From Camillea tinctor (Eukaryota; Ascomycota; Sordariomycetes; Xylariales; Xylariaceae), in assembly GCA_022578605.1 (NCBI GenBank), contig MU394104.1:186001-250000 (forward strand): a DNA stretch of 64,000 bases. The letters run 5' to 3'. Of the stretch, positions 23,135 to 36,151 are shown one piece after another (within the stretch, counting starts at the first letter, position 1; each line of letters starts with the position of its first letter). The translations under genes and the position numbers were made by a program. The notes under the pieces were generated by a model. It was given only the letters and a program-made list of their open reading frames with translations. It had not been told where the DNA came from and searched no databases.

Positions 23135-23893
23135 GGCTGGGATAGATGGTCGAGTTGTCGGCGAGGGAGGAAGACCCGCGTATCCCGGCCATTATCATGT
23201 CTTCGGGTATTTGGCTAGAGAGAGTATAGAGGTAAGGTGGGTCAGTATCGTGTGTTCCCATCAGGGGGTGAGATGGTGGGAATGTGAACGGGAGAGGAGA
23301 GAGGAGGAATAAGTAGTGTTAGAGTAGTATTCCTTATTTTCGGTATGACAGGTTGACCTGCCTTTCCCCCCTAGGGGGGATTATAGAGACCTCCCTAGGA
23401 AAGAGAACAGCTAGCTAGAGTTGAATAGTCTTCAACCTCGTTTTGCGACATCGTCTTATAACTTTTGACCTATCGTTGTAATGGTTTCCTCTCTTTTCAG
23501 TCCTTGATGGGTATCGTTATTTGATATAATTTTACTCTGTTATATTGTGTATACATATGAAGCTTCGCCATGTCAAGTATGAGAAAACTGTACATGTTTT
23601 TTCTCTTAGGAAATTCGTAACACATAAATAATAGTAATAAGGACAATAGGAAGTTGTCCACAAAACCCTCATGTCCTACTGCTCTGCAAAGCGGATATTT
23701 CCAAGGACATTGTCCCTTCTTTTTCCTAACCTGCTTCGTTTTCCCCAGTTGTTGTCCGCTTATCTGATCCATCCAAACATCAAAATCGTATGCCCCAAAA
23801 TACCAGTGTGTTCTTCTAGAGTGCTTAGATTTTGGCCCGGCAAAATAAAATAATTAGACCAAATATCACTCAGCTAACCTGTCAGAAACTAGC
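23135..23893. other. Convergent 3' spacer between the kinase and ISC1 genes
   Basis: About 760 bp shared by two 3' ends. It is AT-rich, contains polyadenylation-like AATAAA-type stretches and has no supportable gene. Confidence 0.5.
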
Positions 23894-25642
23894 TCAGGGC
23901 AAATCGCCATACCACGTCTTCTCTCCATCATCGCCGCCTTGTATATGCCCGTACGTGCCACTCGCAGTGGCCTTAGCGTTCATAATCTCCCACTCGAACT
24001 CACTCAGAGCAGCAAGCTCGGGGCTGAAGAACAATAGAGCAAGCAGACCATCGACGGCCCCAGCAAGGAAGCCGAGGCTCGATAGTATTAAGAAAACAAA
24101 AGACACGGGTCTCGGCACGAACCAGACAGCGACATAGCAGACGAGGACGACGATGGCCCAGACTAAGCAGTGGATGGACCGCCACTTGCGTTGGGACCGC
24201 TCGCGGTCTTCGTACGCCCGGATCAGCGTGAGGATCTCATCATACGTAGCGAATGGCAGGCCTGCGCCAACGGCATCCGAGTGGAAGCCTTGTAGCTGTG
24301 CATCGTAGGCAACACGATCGCGAGAGTTTTGTCGCCGATGCTCCGAAGCCGTCGGGGACTGCAAGTATGTACCCTGCTCCAGGGCGCCGATGGTCAGAGC
24401 GCCAGCTTCGGTCGAGGGGCGCGAGTGGATACTACCAGGACGCCCGGCCTCCTTGCTTGTGGGCACTCTGAGACCCCCTCGCATGCCCGGGGATGTCGGA
24501 GGTTGGGTAGTTGGTGTATGCAGGACGAAAGTGGCCTCGACGGAGAAATGATCACTTAGCGAACAACCCAACGTGGGGTGCCGTACTGTTAAGCCCACCC
24601 GAATATCCTTCACAACCCAGCCTGGGGGGTTTAGATTTGCACCATCGAGCTCGTCATCAAGGCATTGGTTGTGCGCGCTAAGAATCTCACACAATTCAGA
24701 TGTTACCGACGGACTGAGGCCTCGAGAATAGAAGATGTAGTCATTTCGTTGACCAAGGGGGTCCGGAGTGTCTGGAGGTATGAATCTGTTCCCGGCACAT
24801 ATCGCTTTTTGTTCGGATTTAGACCATGACCATGTATTGTAGGCACTGTCGCATGTGGCGCCGTTCTCATCGATGTTAAAGCTTGCTGTGGGTATAGGAC
24901 GCCGCCTGGCTCGTTCCACTTCGTGATCTGCGGCGCCAAGTGATGAATCTGGGTTGAGTACACGCCAGGCATCTCGGACGGGCGCATGTGCCGTCATGAG
25001 ACGGTAAGGAAGAGATAGAGGGGCATCGTTGAAGTCCCCAAGGGCGAGTGCTAGATGACCTCGTTCAGTGGCACCCCGTACTAGCTTGGACAATTCCCAA
25101 GCCTGTGAGAGCCGATGCACCATGTAAGTGTCTCTCTGGGGATGTTCGTAGATAGGGTGCGTCTGGATCATCGGGTGTCAGCGTCTCATAATACATACGG
25201 GGATGGGGATGGTGTGTCTTACATGGGTGTTGAAGACTTCAACGACATCTTTCTCGCCGGGCCCATACCTGATCCTCGCACAAGCAACTCCCTTTCCTAT
25301 ATACCAGTCCCCCCTGAAGAAAGCCGTCGGGCGGCCGTTCAACGGGTACCGGAACATAGTGCTCTCCTCGATAGGCCATTTGGAGAGTATGGCCAATCCA
25401 CTCCCGAACACTCCGCTATGGTAGTATTTGCCAAATGGCAGAACAAAGCGTGTTTCTCGTCTGATGCTTCGATAGTCATCCTGTGTCCAGCATTCCTGAA
25501 GCGCAACGATATGTGGAGTGGGCTCAGCAACGGCCAGATACCGGCCGATGGCATTCAGACGCTCAGCACGATGTTGGCTGAGGTATAACAATCCCCAGCA
25601 ATTCAATGTGATAACATTAAGCTCGGTGGGGAGCTCATCCAT
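23894..25642 (-). CDS. ISC1: Inositol phosphosphingolipid phospholipase C / neutral sphingomyelinase
   Basis: Hydrolyses inositol phosphosphingolipids to ceramide at membranes (ER/mitochondrial outer membrane in yeast). Exons 25642-25223 and 25162-23894 (60-bp intron, GTAAGA donor) give 562 aa. It is an endonuclease/exonuclease/phosphatase-fold enzyme: NVITLNCWGLLYLS (Asn of the metal site), VALQECWTQDDY (catalytic Glu), the P-loop-like GNGLAILS equivalent GSGLAILSKWPI, VFNTHTHPIYE rebuilt across the intron, LALALGDFNDAPLS (Asp, Asn), RNDYIFYSRG and CSLSDHFSVEATF (catalytic Asp-His). The C-terminus has two adjacent membrane helices (about residues 465-515), the lipid-binding anchor typical of fungal ISC1. 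The start MDELPTEL is the only in-frame ATG before the catalytic domain. It diverges from the SWD3-like gene. Confidence 0.95.
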
Positions 25643-26962
25643 CTTGACTCCAGCTTGGCAACCAGCTGAGATGCGAAGTCTCAACTCTCAAACCAACTCT
25701 CAAACCAACCCTCAAACTTCACCTTTCAAGTGTATTCGTTCAGTTCACGCTATGACGCGATATTGGCCAGTAGTAACAAAATTAAGAATTAAAAATTAAC
25801 GTGGACCGCACAAGGTACCCAAAAAAATAAAAAATAAAAAATAAATATCTTAGTTGGGTAGTGAAGGGGGCAAAAAAAAGAAAAGATAACTACTGTTCTT
25901 AGCTTCTTATTCACGAAAGAATTTAGATCCTCGAAGTCTGGGCCGGACCTCTTCTACACACTACAAAGAATGGGTAAGAATGAAGAAACGGGGTGTTCCC
26001 AGTATCACTCCAAGGGCCGGGGAGGGAAGTTGACGGCTTGCTTATATTTCCTAGGGCAGCATGGCCATCAGGATGGAATGGGGTTAGTGTTCGTGTTAGT
26101 GGCAGTTGGTAAAGTGGTGTAAGTGGTGTAAGTGGTTAGTATGTATTTCACATGTATACCACTATGTAAGGAAAGGAAACGATCGATCACTTGATTGATC
26201 AAGATAAAAAAGAACTCAAGTCATCCTCATCCTACCAAGTTCACCTCGTTTCGGTTGTAGCGTTACCTTAGGCAGTTGTAGTGTGTTGTAGTGTTGTAAT
26301 GGTAAAGGTAGGGTAGCAATTTAAGCTATCCTATATTCCCGATTCCCTGCATCATACCTCGATGAGTTCCTGGAGGATTGAACGGGATTGAATCGCACTA
26401 CGGTACGGATACATCTAGTGTACATAATGTAGGTAGGTATGTAGCACAGCATATGGTGTGTATGGTGTATGTCATAAGATAAGTACGGTGACAGGGTGAG
26501 CAAGAGGTGAAAGGAAGGTGTTGGAGTGAGAAAAAGAGAGACGCAGAGAGAGAGAGACGATGATTCGCGCCTGGACTTACCGATATGCGATGTATGATGG
26601 AAGCGATGGAACCCTGGAGATTGTTCGGTTAACAAATCCCCACAGCAATTACGGAGGCTTACTGACACATTATTGGCCAGATTTTAGTAGCATGCAGGGG
26701 GATTTCAGGGGATGCAGGTGAACCATTCAAGGGTCCCCTGGTCTAGTCTCAAGTCCATTCCTACGCAAGAACTTGATAAACTTCCCCACTAAGAAAAAGT
26801 AGATAACTCACTTAAGTGGGGCCATGCATATTTTCTCTTTCAGCCTTGTCCAACTTTAGCCTTTTTCCCTTTTCCAACCAAAAAAAGGCCCGAGGCTGCG
26901 ATTTCTGGATTTACCCTTCTTAGCAGTACATCTACCACCTGCTAATTACCGTATCGCTCGCC
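25643..26962. other. Divergent promoter region between ISC1 and SWD3-like genes
   Basis: About 1.3 kb with A-rich tracts (25820-25885), degenerate GTAAGTGG repeats (26105-26145) and AGAGAG tracts. The frames at 26321-26668 have no recognisable protein features. The segment before 26963 is pyrimidine-rich and fits the leader of the SWD3-like gene. Confidence 0.5.
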
Positions 26963-28638
26963 ATGTCCGAGGTCGATTCGGTGGCCAACACGCCCACTCC
27001 CCTTGCCGGCCCTCCTTCTAAGCGCCGTAGAGTTCACGATGACAGTGCCGACTCCACGCCCCACTACGACATGCCCGAGAAACAAGATGGCAAGCACAAG
27101 CTGCGTGTATCCATCCGCGAGAGGACCTTAGACAGCCGCTCGAGAAGCCAGAGTCAAACCCCGGACCGACCACGCGAAGAAGACTACTACTCCAGCGACC
27201 GCTCCCGACATAGTCGATCCCCGTGTACTTCCCGTTCGCGGTCCAGGTCTCGTCTGCGCACCCGGTCGCGAACCGGTAGCCACACCCCTTCTGCATCTGC
27301 CTCCCGCTCGCGGTCGCGCACGAGGTCGAGATCGAGGTCCCCCAGCGATTCACGATCCCCCTCGTCCCTGCGGTCCGCACGCGACGACGACGATGATAAC
27401 ACACCGCTGCACGACCGCGCACCGCACGACGACAACGACTCTCTGACGCCGCCTGCCCGTCAGCCCGCCCGCCCGCACTACACGCCGCGGCTCGCGCTCA
27501 CCGGCCACGAGAAGCCTATATCGCAAGTGCGCATATCGCCCGACGGGCGGTGGATAGCTTCGTCCTCGGCCGACGGCTCGATCCGGATATGGGATGCGGC
27601 CACGGGGCGCCACATGGACACGCTCGTGGGCCACATGGCCGGCGTGTCGGCCGTCGCCTGGTCGCCCGACTCCAAGGTCTTGGCCTCGGGCTCCGACGAC
27701 AAGGCCATCCGCTTGTGGGACCGGGTCACGGGCCGGCCGACGCGGGCCAAGCCCCTGCTGGGCCACCACAACTACGTGTACTGCCTTGCCTTTTCGCCCA
27801 AGGGGAATATTCTCGCGAGCGGGAGTTACGACGAGGCTGTCTTCTTGTGGGATGTTAGGGCCGGACGGCTGATGCGGAGTTTGCCCGCGCATAGTGATCC
27901 TGTTAGTGGAATTGACTTCTGTAGGGATGGGACGTTGGTGGTGAGCTGTAGTACTGACGGATTGACGTAAGTTCTTTCTTGCTTTCCTCCCCCCCTTCTC
28001 GAACACTTGACACTAACTCTCTTCGAAGCCGGATATGGGACACGTCCACAGGCCAGTGTCTCCGGACGCTGGTGCACGAGGACAACCCACCCGTGACGTC
28101 GGTTTGCTTCGCGCCTAACGGACGATACGTGCTGGCTTCGAGCATGGATTCATGCCTGCGGCTGTGGGACTATGTCTCAGGCACGGTCAAGAAAACGTAC
28201 CAGGGTCACGAGAACTCTAAGTTTAGCATCGGCAGCTGCTTCGGTACCACCCCTCGCGGTGATGCCTTCGTCGCCGCTGCCAGCGAGGATGGCGACATCG
28301 TCCTGTGGGACGTTAAGACCAAGGAGGTCGTCCAGCGCGTCCGTGGCCACGACGGTGTCTGCTTCTGGGTCGACGTCTGCGGCGACACCATGGTCAGCGC
28401 CGGCCAGGACGGCAAAATCAGGGTTTACCGGCATCGTGGGCCTGAGGACGATAGCGGTAACGCAAACGGAAAGGTCAACGGTGAGGGAGTAAGAATGGTG
28501 GAGCCGTCACCCGAGGGGGACAAGGCAGCCTTGCAGACGGTAGCGAGCCGTGATGTAGAGATGGACGACGGGGATAATAGCGCATCACGGAACAGTGCGA
28601 CGCCGCTGAAGGATGAAGATATCAAGGAAGAAGAATGA
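26963..28638 (+). CDS. SWD3: WD40 protein of WDR5/Swd3 type (COMPASS subunit) with an SR-rich N-terminal extension
   Basis: WD40 adaptor of the Set1/COMPASS histone H3K4 methyltransferase, by family resemblance. Exons 26963-27966 and 28029-28638 (62-bp intron, split Thr codon) give 537 aa. The propeller begins near residue 172 with LALTGHEKPISQVRISPDGRW, and seven blades end in RIWD, RLWD, FLWD, RIWD, RLWD, VLWD and RVYR. SADGSIRIWDAATG and ASGSDDKAIRLWD match WDR5/Swd3 strongly. The about 170 N-terminal residues contain an unusual run of RS dipeptides (about residues 58-140) followed by an acidic DDDDD patch. RS domains usually serve splicing or nuclear speckle targeting. The C-terminal 90 residues are acidic and low-complexity. 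A splicing-related WD40 protein (U5-40K/SNRNP40-like) is an alternative reading. Confidence 0.85.
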
Positions 28639-29647
28639 CGATGAGGGCACATTCACATAAATTTTTTTCTTATACTAGCATATCGACTCTTTCTCGAAAA
28701 GAAAAGGGATCAAAATCAAAAGGGAGCTAAATACCCAACCCTGGGTGGTAGGCCAAAAAGGGAGGCATTTGTTTGCGTCTAGGTTATAGCATTCTACGTT
28801 TTACGACACTGAAATATAGAGAAAAAAAAAGGGGGGGGGGAAGGGAGGTAGCGCTGCAATACAATTACATGGCGCGGGCATAATTCCGGGTTTATAAATC
28901 GAATATAATTCACACGAACCGCGTGTTCTAAGTTTTTTTTTTTGGATTTGGATTTGGATTTGGATTTGTTTCCGGCTATGGCGAGTCGTGCTTATTTAGC
29001 ACGCAAACCCATGCTCCTAGGGGGTTTAAATTATATGGTCTCTTATGTCCCGTTCATCACGCATATATAGGTTATATCCCAGGCCGTGCTTACTCTGCTT
29101 TAGCCAAGACTGGCCAAAATACCTAATACTAAGTCGAGGGAATACTCAAGACCTTCGTCTCTTTGGCTTGAGGGACAAGCATTTGTAATTTCCATAAAAA
29201 CAACGTGGGTAAAAATATGCGAACTGCACTTGTCTTTTTGAATTCATTCTGATAACTTGAGCGAGGAGCATCATTACGAAAAAGCAACCATATAAATCTT
29301 GCTGATTTGTGTTGTCCTACGTGTGACTTTGGGTCCCTCCCCTAGTACTCTTCCCGACCCTCTTGACTTACTCCTTATTTACCTAGATAAGTACCTGCTA
29401 AGCACAATGAAAACCATGGGCCCCCCAAAACTCCTAGACTCCTCATTCCCATCAGTGGATACTCCTCTAATTTCCCCTCTCCCTTCCATTTTTATCTTTG
29501 TTATTGTTTTTCGATTCATTACAATGTTGAATAAGCTTATTGGATGAAGTGCTCTCCGGCATACCTTTTGGTGTTATCTAGACACATGTCTACGTTTTGT
29601 ACCTGAAAGAAGTTCAATGGAAATAAGAATCAATATGCGGAAGCAAG
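28639..29647. other. Convergent 3' spacer between SWD3-like and UBR1 genes
   Basis: About 1 kb, AT-rich, with A/G homopolymers near 28822-28840, the TTTGGA repeat and a small perfect hairpin (CGTGCT-TATTT-AGCACG, 28987-29003). No gene is evident; the frame at 29299-29547 lacks protein features. Confidence 0.5.
28941..28968. repeat. (TTTGGA)n hexanucleotide repeat
   Basis: Four full TTTGGA units plus TTTG, directly after a T homopolymer. Confidence 0.9.
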
Positions 29648-32600
29648 TTATATGGTTTCCCAACCACCATTGTTGATATCTGCTTCAAGCTTTCTGCTAA
29701 TGAAGCTCGGGATACCATGGCTCAACCACATGTTGCGCACCATTGAGTCGTAGCGCTTTTGATTGAGGAAGAGCTGACGGCCATGCCGCAATCCAACATC
29801 CACCTCTCCGTACTTATCGATATATGGCGCATTGCTGAAGCTACCCGATACGCGATGGAGGTAGAAGATGGCGCATTTGCGAATGTTGATGAAAAGGCCG
29901 ATATTGCCTTGGCACCTGTAAAGGAAGAATTGCATTAGTATATGATTGAAAACGTATTTCTAAAGATAATTATGTCAAACGTACTTGAATCGCATATGCT
30001 GCTGTGCGCCCCCGATCCTCATCGTGGGCTTGTCAGGGCCTTGCTCTTGGAAGTCCATTAGGCAACACATAGTCTGTCCACAGAAAATGTCACCGCACAT
30101 AAGACAGACGATAGGATCTGCGAGATCTTTGCCCGTCTTGGGACATCGCCGTTTCGCACATTCCTCGATAAGAGTATCGTAGTTCTTGGGTAAACCAACG
30201 AGCTCCAAGATAGCTGGATGGCTAAGACGTGCGTAGCTAGGAAGTTCTATGTGTCCCTCCCAGCTGACTTGATGATGGAGCCATCCATCGACAATTGCTG
30301 TAGTGCGTGCTGGCCAGCCATATTGATTACTCAAAGGAGTCAACGCTGTGCACATCTCGTCGAAAGAAGGCAATCGCAAGGCTGCTGTCAGGCGCGTGAG
30401 TTCGTCTGCCTCGGGAACTAATGATATGTGACTGTTGAAGTCCACGCCATGGTGGACATGAAGGAGTATTGCGGTCTTCCGGAGGAAAACTAACGCATAT
30501 TTCTTAACAAAGGAATGTAGGTCCGATAGGCTGTCAAGGCCTGGCTGATCGAAGCCAGCATTGTGTGAATCGCCGGAAGGCTCTGGGACCTCCTGGTTCA
30601 TGTCCATACTTGTCGTTGTGATATAGTGGAAGAATTCGGAGAAGTTGTTCATTGCAGCGTCCCCAGTGTTGCGATTACCCATGTGTTCAAGCAGCTTAGA
30701 CATAGGAAGATTGCGAGACACGTTGTAAACCACCTTGACTATCTCAGCTAGATAGCAAAGTCGAACCAAGTGCATTGGATCCATATTCTGCGCTAGGGAG
30801 ACGCCGAACATAGCCTCGCATAGAAATATGAACGTATCTTCGCTTAAGAGTGGCGGGACATCCTTGGCGCGTTGTTGGTGTATATCTAATTGTTGACCAT
30901 TGATTTGACTCGTTATGAAAAGCTGATAGTATTGACGTTCGCTGTCCCGGCGAAACTGTATATCGACCCCATCATACTTCAGACCCCCGATCGCTATATA
31001 TGAGGACACTGTCTCCGAAAGAATACGAAGCTGGATCAGGATTTGTTCGGGAATTTTCTCAATGAAGGTCATCCCATACTGAGCTTCGACACCACGCTGT
31101 TGTATCTCTGCCGCCGAAATAGAATAGCCGACAGAGCGGGCCAGAGTGTCGGTTGCATACAGTTCATCGTCCGGAATTCCATTCTCAGGGGGCGGGGCCA
31201 GCCTATTCTTCAGAAGCGTATCCCGTAGGCGTCGATATATCATCATCAATTCCTGATCACCAGCCTGCGACTCTGGTGGAGAGCGAGATCGAACACTTGA
31301 TACAGGGGTGGCCGCCGCAGAAAACGTCTCACTAAAGGGGGTCCCCGAGGATGTTGACCGTGGTGCGCTAGGGTCCCAGACGTTGTCCACTGTTGAGCGG
31401 CCTATGCCTGGCCTATCGACTAAGTAATCTGGCATTTTTGCGCGCAAGGAGTTGGTGAATATTTCTTGTGACTGGCCATATGGGCCACATACGCCTGTAC
31501 TAAGATTGGGACCATTCATATATGTGTCAACAAACGAGGATAGGTCTGTACTTGTCTGTAAAATCCCTGGGTATGACTCTTCTTTGCCGTCCCATGTGAT
31601 GGGTAGGAAAGCATTCCCTAGAGCTTTACAAAGAGGACAGACAAATTCCAGACGCTCTAGACACTCGGGGTGATGCCGGGCAATCTGATGCCCATGTCGT
31701 CGCACCGTAGCTTCGATATACATATCAAAGCAGCTGAAGTGCATAATATGGCCACAGCCTACAGATACGGGACCTGATCGAGAAAGATGGGCCGGGAATC
31801 CTTTCCCTATCTCTTGTCTTTCAGCAAGGAATCTTTGCCCTGTGGCATCGACCTTTTCAACCATCTTCCTGTTTTCACGCGCGAGACCGAACGGTCGTAT
31901 TTCCTCAGCAGACCGGTCGAGGCTTGCTGGTGTATTCGCTGCCTCTCTGACAAAATCGGGATCCTGGAGACTGGTCTGCCGCAAAATTTTGCTTTCAGTG
32001 AAGAGGGCGAATGTACCATAGAGACGGCCATCGTCGGTATCTTCTTGGCAGAGGATACACGTGCCTCTAGGATATTTCCAAAAGTTCTTCTGCTCTTCTA
32101 TCGGCCCGGCATCCTCCATCTCTTCCAAGTCTTCCTCGCCCCAATCGACATCTCCTTGCATCTCTAGAAAGCTTTTCTGCTGTTGCTGGAACTGCGCCAT
32201 TACCTTAGCCTGGCGGTCTAGAGCGGCCTTCTTCTTCCTCTCTCGTTCCTCTTCAGCATTGTTATTCCCAGCTGGAGATGCTGTATCAATTCGGTCTATA
32301 GGTATCCCCAGCCGTGCATAAGCATTATCGAAGTGTTGCGGGAACTTCTGCTTCATTCTCTTTAAAATGAGTGCAATTTTAGGATGGCACGCTTTGAATT
32401 CCTCTTTTGTCGACATTATGTCCAAGAGCGACACTATGGTCTTTGCCGTGGGGGCTTCCGGCATAAAATTGCTCCTTGCTTGTGTGGTCAAGGCAATGTA
32501 GACAAATGAGTTTGTACCAGATGCGATCTTGTCGTCTGCTTTATCTTCAGAAATAGCAATGAGAACCAGGTGTAATACAACCTGAAGGAATGTTTCCACT

Positions 32601-35600
32601 CGGGTGAAAGGCACCTTAGAGGTAAATTTCGCAGCGACAAGAGGATATAATAAGCAGTAGAATATAATTTGCCCAAACATCCCGGTGGACGTGAAGTCGG
32701 CTAACTGCATAAACGCCCCGGACCCTATGGGACGCAGTTTTGGCTCGTAAACGATTTGCTCAATAGGTTTCCCTGTCTTCTTTGCTACCCATTTGCGATA
32801 CGCAGCCTCCGATTCTTCTCGCTGGTTTTTGTTATAGTGGGCGATATAAGGATCAATGTCTTCGATGAACTGCGGCTTTAATTCAAAGGTTCCTACATCC
32901 GAGACGCCCTCGGGCGCTTTGAACGTGGCAACCTCATCCAAAACCCGCTGGAACTCCTCCTGTTCGTGGAATTTCTCCGGTAGTTTGCTGGTTATTTCGT
33001 TAAAAGATAGTGGTCGGAAGCACAGGACATGGGTAATATCCCGACGAAGTGTCATCAGTTGGGTTTCATGTTCATCGTCGGTGGGGATAAGAGACGTTCG
33101 ATCGCTTAACAAAACAATTAGAAGATGAACCATATCTTCGATAACATCAAGATGTTGGATATCATCCTGCGCCACACTTGTCTGTTCGAAAAGGCCCTTG
33201 GTCCACTGTTCCATGCCAAATCGATCAACAATAGAGGCGAGTACGCGACTAGGATCACAGACTACCATTGCGGTCTGAAGCAGGAAGATGTCTCGAGCAT
33301 GTGTGACATCCCTATGCAGGATATTGCGGTATGTGCCTGCTTGGTGACGCAGGCTGATTCCATTCCGTACCCACATGCCTGCTTTGATTTGCGCGAGCCA
33401 GGTACAAACTCTCAACGGATAGTCGAAAGCAGCCATTAGGTAGTCTTCAGGTTCATAAAATGCCCTGGGCATCGTTTTGCGGCCCATTGACCTAGGCTTT
33501 AACTTGAGATCTTGAGATGTGAAGCTGAGAATAGACCTAAGCTGCTGGATAGACATGTGCTTCCCACACTCGATCAACCATGATAGCGTGTAATGTAATG
33601 CGTGATGGAAGCTGATTGGCTGCTCTTCCACAACAAATTTGACGACTTCGAACTTGGTAGACTCCCCAGCAAACTCGAAGTCAGTCAATTGCTTGAATCT
33701 TACTTCATCCTTGATCTCGGACTGAGTGAACCTGCCTCGCTCAGCTCCAATAGAATTGATAATGACAAGCTTGGCCGTGATTCGGATAGCCCTAGACAGA
33801 TAGAGGGAGTCTTGTTCAGGGAGGTGCCGGAAGGAACTGGACAATAGTCTACATAGCTTATTGATCTCCCGGGTCATCAAAGAAGCGCCGATCCAACTAT
33901 CGGTCTCGTACTCTACGTGTTCACCAATAGCTCGGACGTTTGGACAAATGCCCTGGTGTAACTTGACTAGATCTAGGAACTGTAGCAGGTACCTTTCCTC
34001 AGATCGCATGCGTTCTTGAACATGAAGTGAACCGAAAAGGTATTTCAGGTCAACGTAAAAATGATACATTCGCCTGTTTGTGACTGAACCCGTATCAAAC
34101 CCCAGGACAGCATTGGATGCGACTTCGAAAGGGTGTCCCACTTGCCTGGTGGTTAGGAAAGTGTACAGAATCGCCATAAGGGTGGTCAGGAAATTGCCCC
34201 TTTCTACCACTTCGGCAGTGATCGAAGGCGTAGTTAACATTTGTAGAGAAATGTTGATGATAGAATGGTCTGGTTCACGATCGCCTATGAGGTACAGTTG
34301 AGCCAGTGTAGTATATAAGGCAGCAAACCGAAGGCCTAATATCCTCTTGAACTCGGGAATAGTAACAACGGTTGAGATATACAGCGAGCGGAGGTCATTA
34401 CGGACCTTCTTCCACATCCTAAGATCGAAGAGGACAAGCCAATCCAAGCGGACTCGTTGAAATACATCTTCAAATGGATTTAAGTTATCCCGTTCTGTGT
34501 AGGTCGCCGGTGTTTCAACCCAGTATCGTCCTGGTTTTGAGTGAGCTGATTTATCCGATTTCGTCACACCCGGTGTCTTGGGAATTTCTAGATTGGCCTT
34601 TGCATAGACAGTTGGCGCTATGAGTGGTTCTGCAGTATCCGAGTCGGACGGAGTAAGATCCCTGTCTCGGGCAGTCCGCCTTGGTACGGGAGGAGGCGGT
34701 GGAGGTGGAGGGTAGCCTGCCATTGTCGCTTCCTCCTCCTCGAGAGAGGCCACAGACGGTCCAATCCAGTCTGGCACGTTCACATCGCCCGTGCCGGCTT
34801 GCCGTGCGTCTACCATCATCACATCTTCGTCATCTTCGGCATCATCCTCGTCGTCATCCTCTCCGCTAGAAGGGGTTCGATTATTACCATCCGTATCATC
34901 TTCGTCGTCTTCATCGTCACCATCCGACCAAAAACCAGCAAGAATAGCAGTGTTGCCATTTTCAGCAAGGATCCTAGCCTGTTGGATGACTATTGCAGGG
35001 TGAGTGTCTAGAGGATCATACTCGAGTTTTGCCTCATCCTCGAGGCCGTCCTTGCCTGGAACAGCGTGCGTGCCGGGGCTACCTTTTCGCCAGGGTTTGA
35101 GTAGTTCCTCGCATACAACCATACGAAGAATGTTACTGTCCGTACCCACCGAGCATCCGGCTATATCGTTGAGCCACTCGATCATAGTTCCGCACATCTG
35201 CTCCCGGAAGGTATCTCGGGATGAACGGATCGTGACAGTAATCTTGATGTGCTCTAGAACCGTAGCACATCTCAATAGCTTCTCAATGTCCGTGCTATAC
35301 ATTAGAATACTGCGGCCAATCGAATCTGTCTCAACGGCTTTATTGTAGCCCTCTTGGATTGTCGTTCTGCAAGCACGAGCAACTTGGTCCTGAACCTCGT
35401 TGACGGTGTGTTTTTCGTCGTTCCACAGCAGCAGAGCGTATTCTTCGGGAGAGCTTAGATCGCCGCCATTGTAAGTTGAGGTGAGACGCGAGAGCCTCTC
35501 ATCTAGTTCGATAGACTCCTTCGTCTTGGGCTGCCGGAGTTGTTCGGGAGCACAGGAAATAACATCACAGATAAAGTCGAGAACTCGAGAGACCGTCATG

Positions 35601-36151
35601 CGGATATTGAGGACGAGGTCTTCCGGAAGGGCATTGGCCTCTTTGCCCTTACCCTTAGACCGGTCTTCTTCCCTCTCGCTATGAATGGTGCAGAACATGG
35701 GGGTTTTCCAGGCCTCTGGATCTCCGCAGTCGCAACAACCACTATTTCCTGGGGATATCGAGATCCTAACCATGTGGCCGGTATGGTCTGTAGCATTGAA
35801 GCATTTGCTGCACAGACAACATGTATCGTCGGTACTGCATGTCTTGCAGCCGTACGAGGCCTCGCCAGCTCTGAAGATATGGCCACACGCCTTCCCTCGT
35901 GCAGCTTCGGTATATTCAGCACCCTCCATGGCGCCCTGGGCCTCCCTCAGTTTCAGCGCACTTCTCTTGTTGATCTTCCCATCGGGAAAGAACATTCGCA
36001 CATGTTCGGGCTTGCCACCGGACATGGACCAGAAGAGATTGTATAGAAGATCGCGACAGGCGCCTTCATCGTAGCGGTATCTATGTTGCTCGGGGAGCTT
36101 TCGTAGGTGTTCACAGAGCTGCTGCTCTTGGGTGCTCATATGAGTATCCAT
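29648..36151 (-). CDS. UBR1: UBR1-type E3 ubiquitin ligase of the N-degron pathway
   Basis: Recognises destabilising N-terminal residues and ubiquitinates the protein for the proteasome. Exons 36151-29985 and 29915-29648 (69-bp intron, GTACGT donor) give 2,144 aa. The UBR box spans about residues 89-158, with the Cys/His zinc ligands of ACGHIFRAGE, CCLCSKCF and GCCDCGDPEAW all present. A ClpS-like type-2 binding domain starts at LLWNDEKHTVNEVQDQV. A strongly acidic low-complexity insert (about 405-455) follows. The RING-H2 begins CILCQEDTDDG (about 1360) and continues with VGCGHIMHFSCFDMY and FVCPLCKALGN. The C-terminal UBR autoinhibitory domain holds CLMCGDIFCGQTMCC, and the last exon supplies CQGNIGLFINIRKC. 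Length and order match fungal UBR1. A second in-frame ATG at codon 5 is an equally possible start. Confidence 0.96.

Noticed and set aside
22248..23261. Minus-strand frames of 210 and 337 codons opposite the kinase C-terminus
   Set aside because: Low-complexity Pro/Arg/Ser products opposite the GC-rich C-terminus and polyglycine tract; no protein features.
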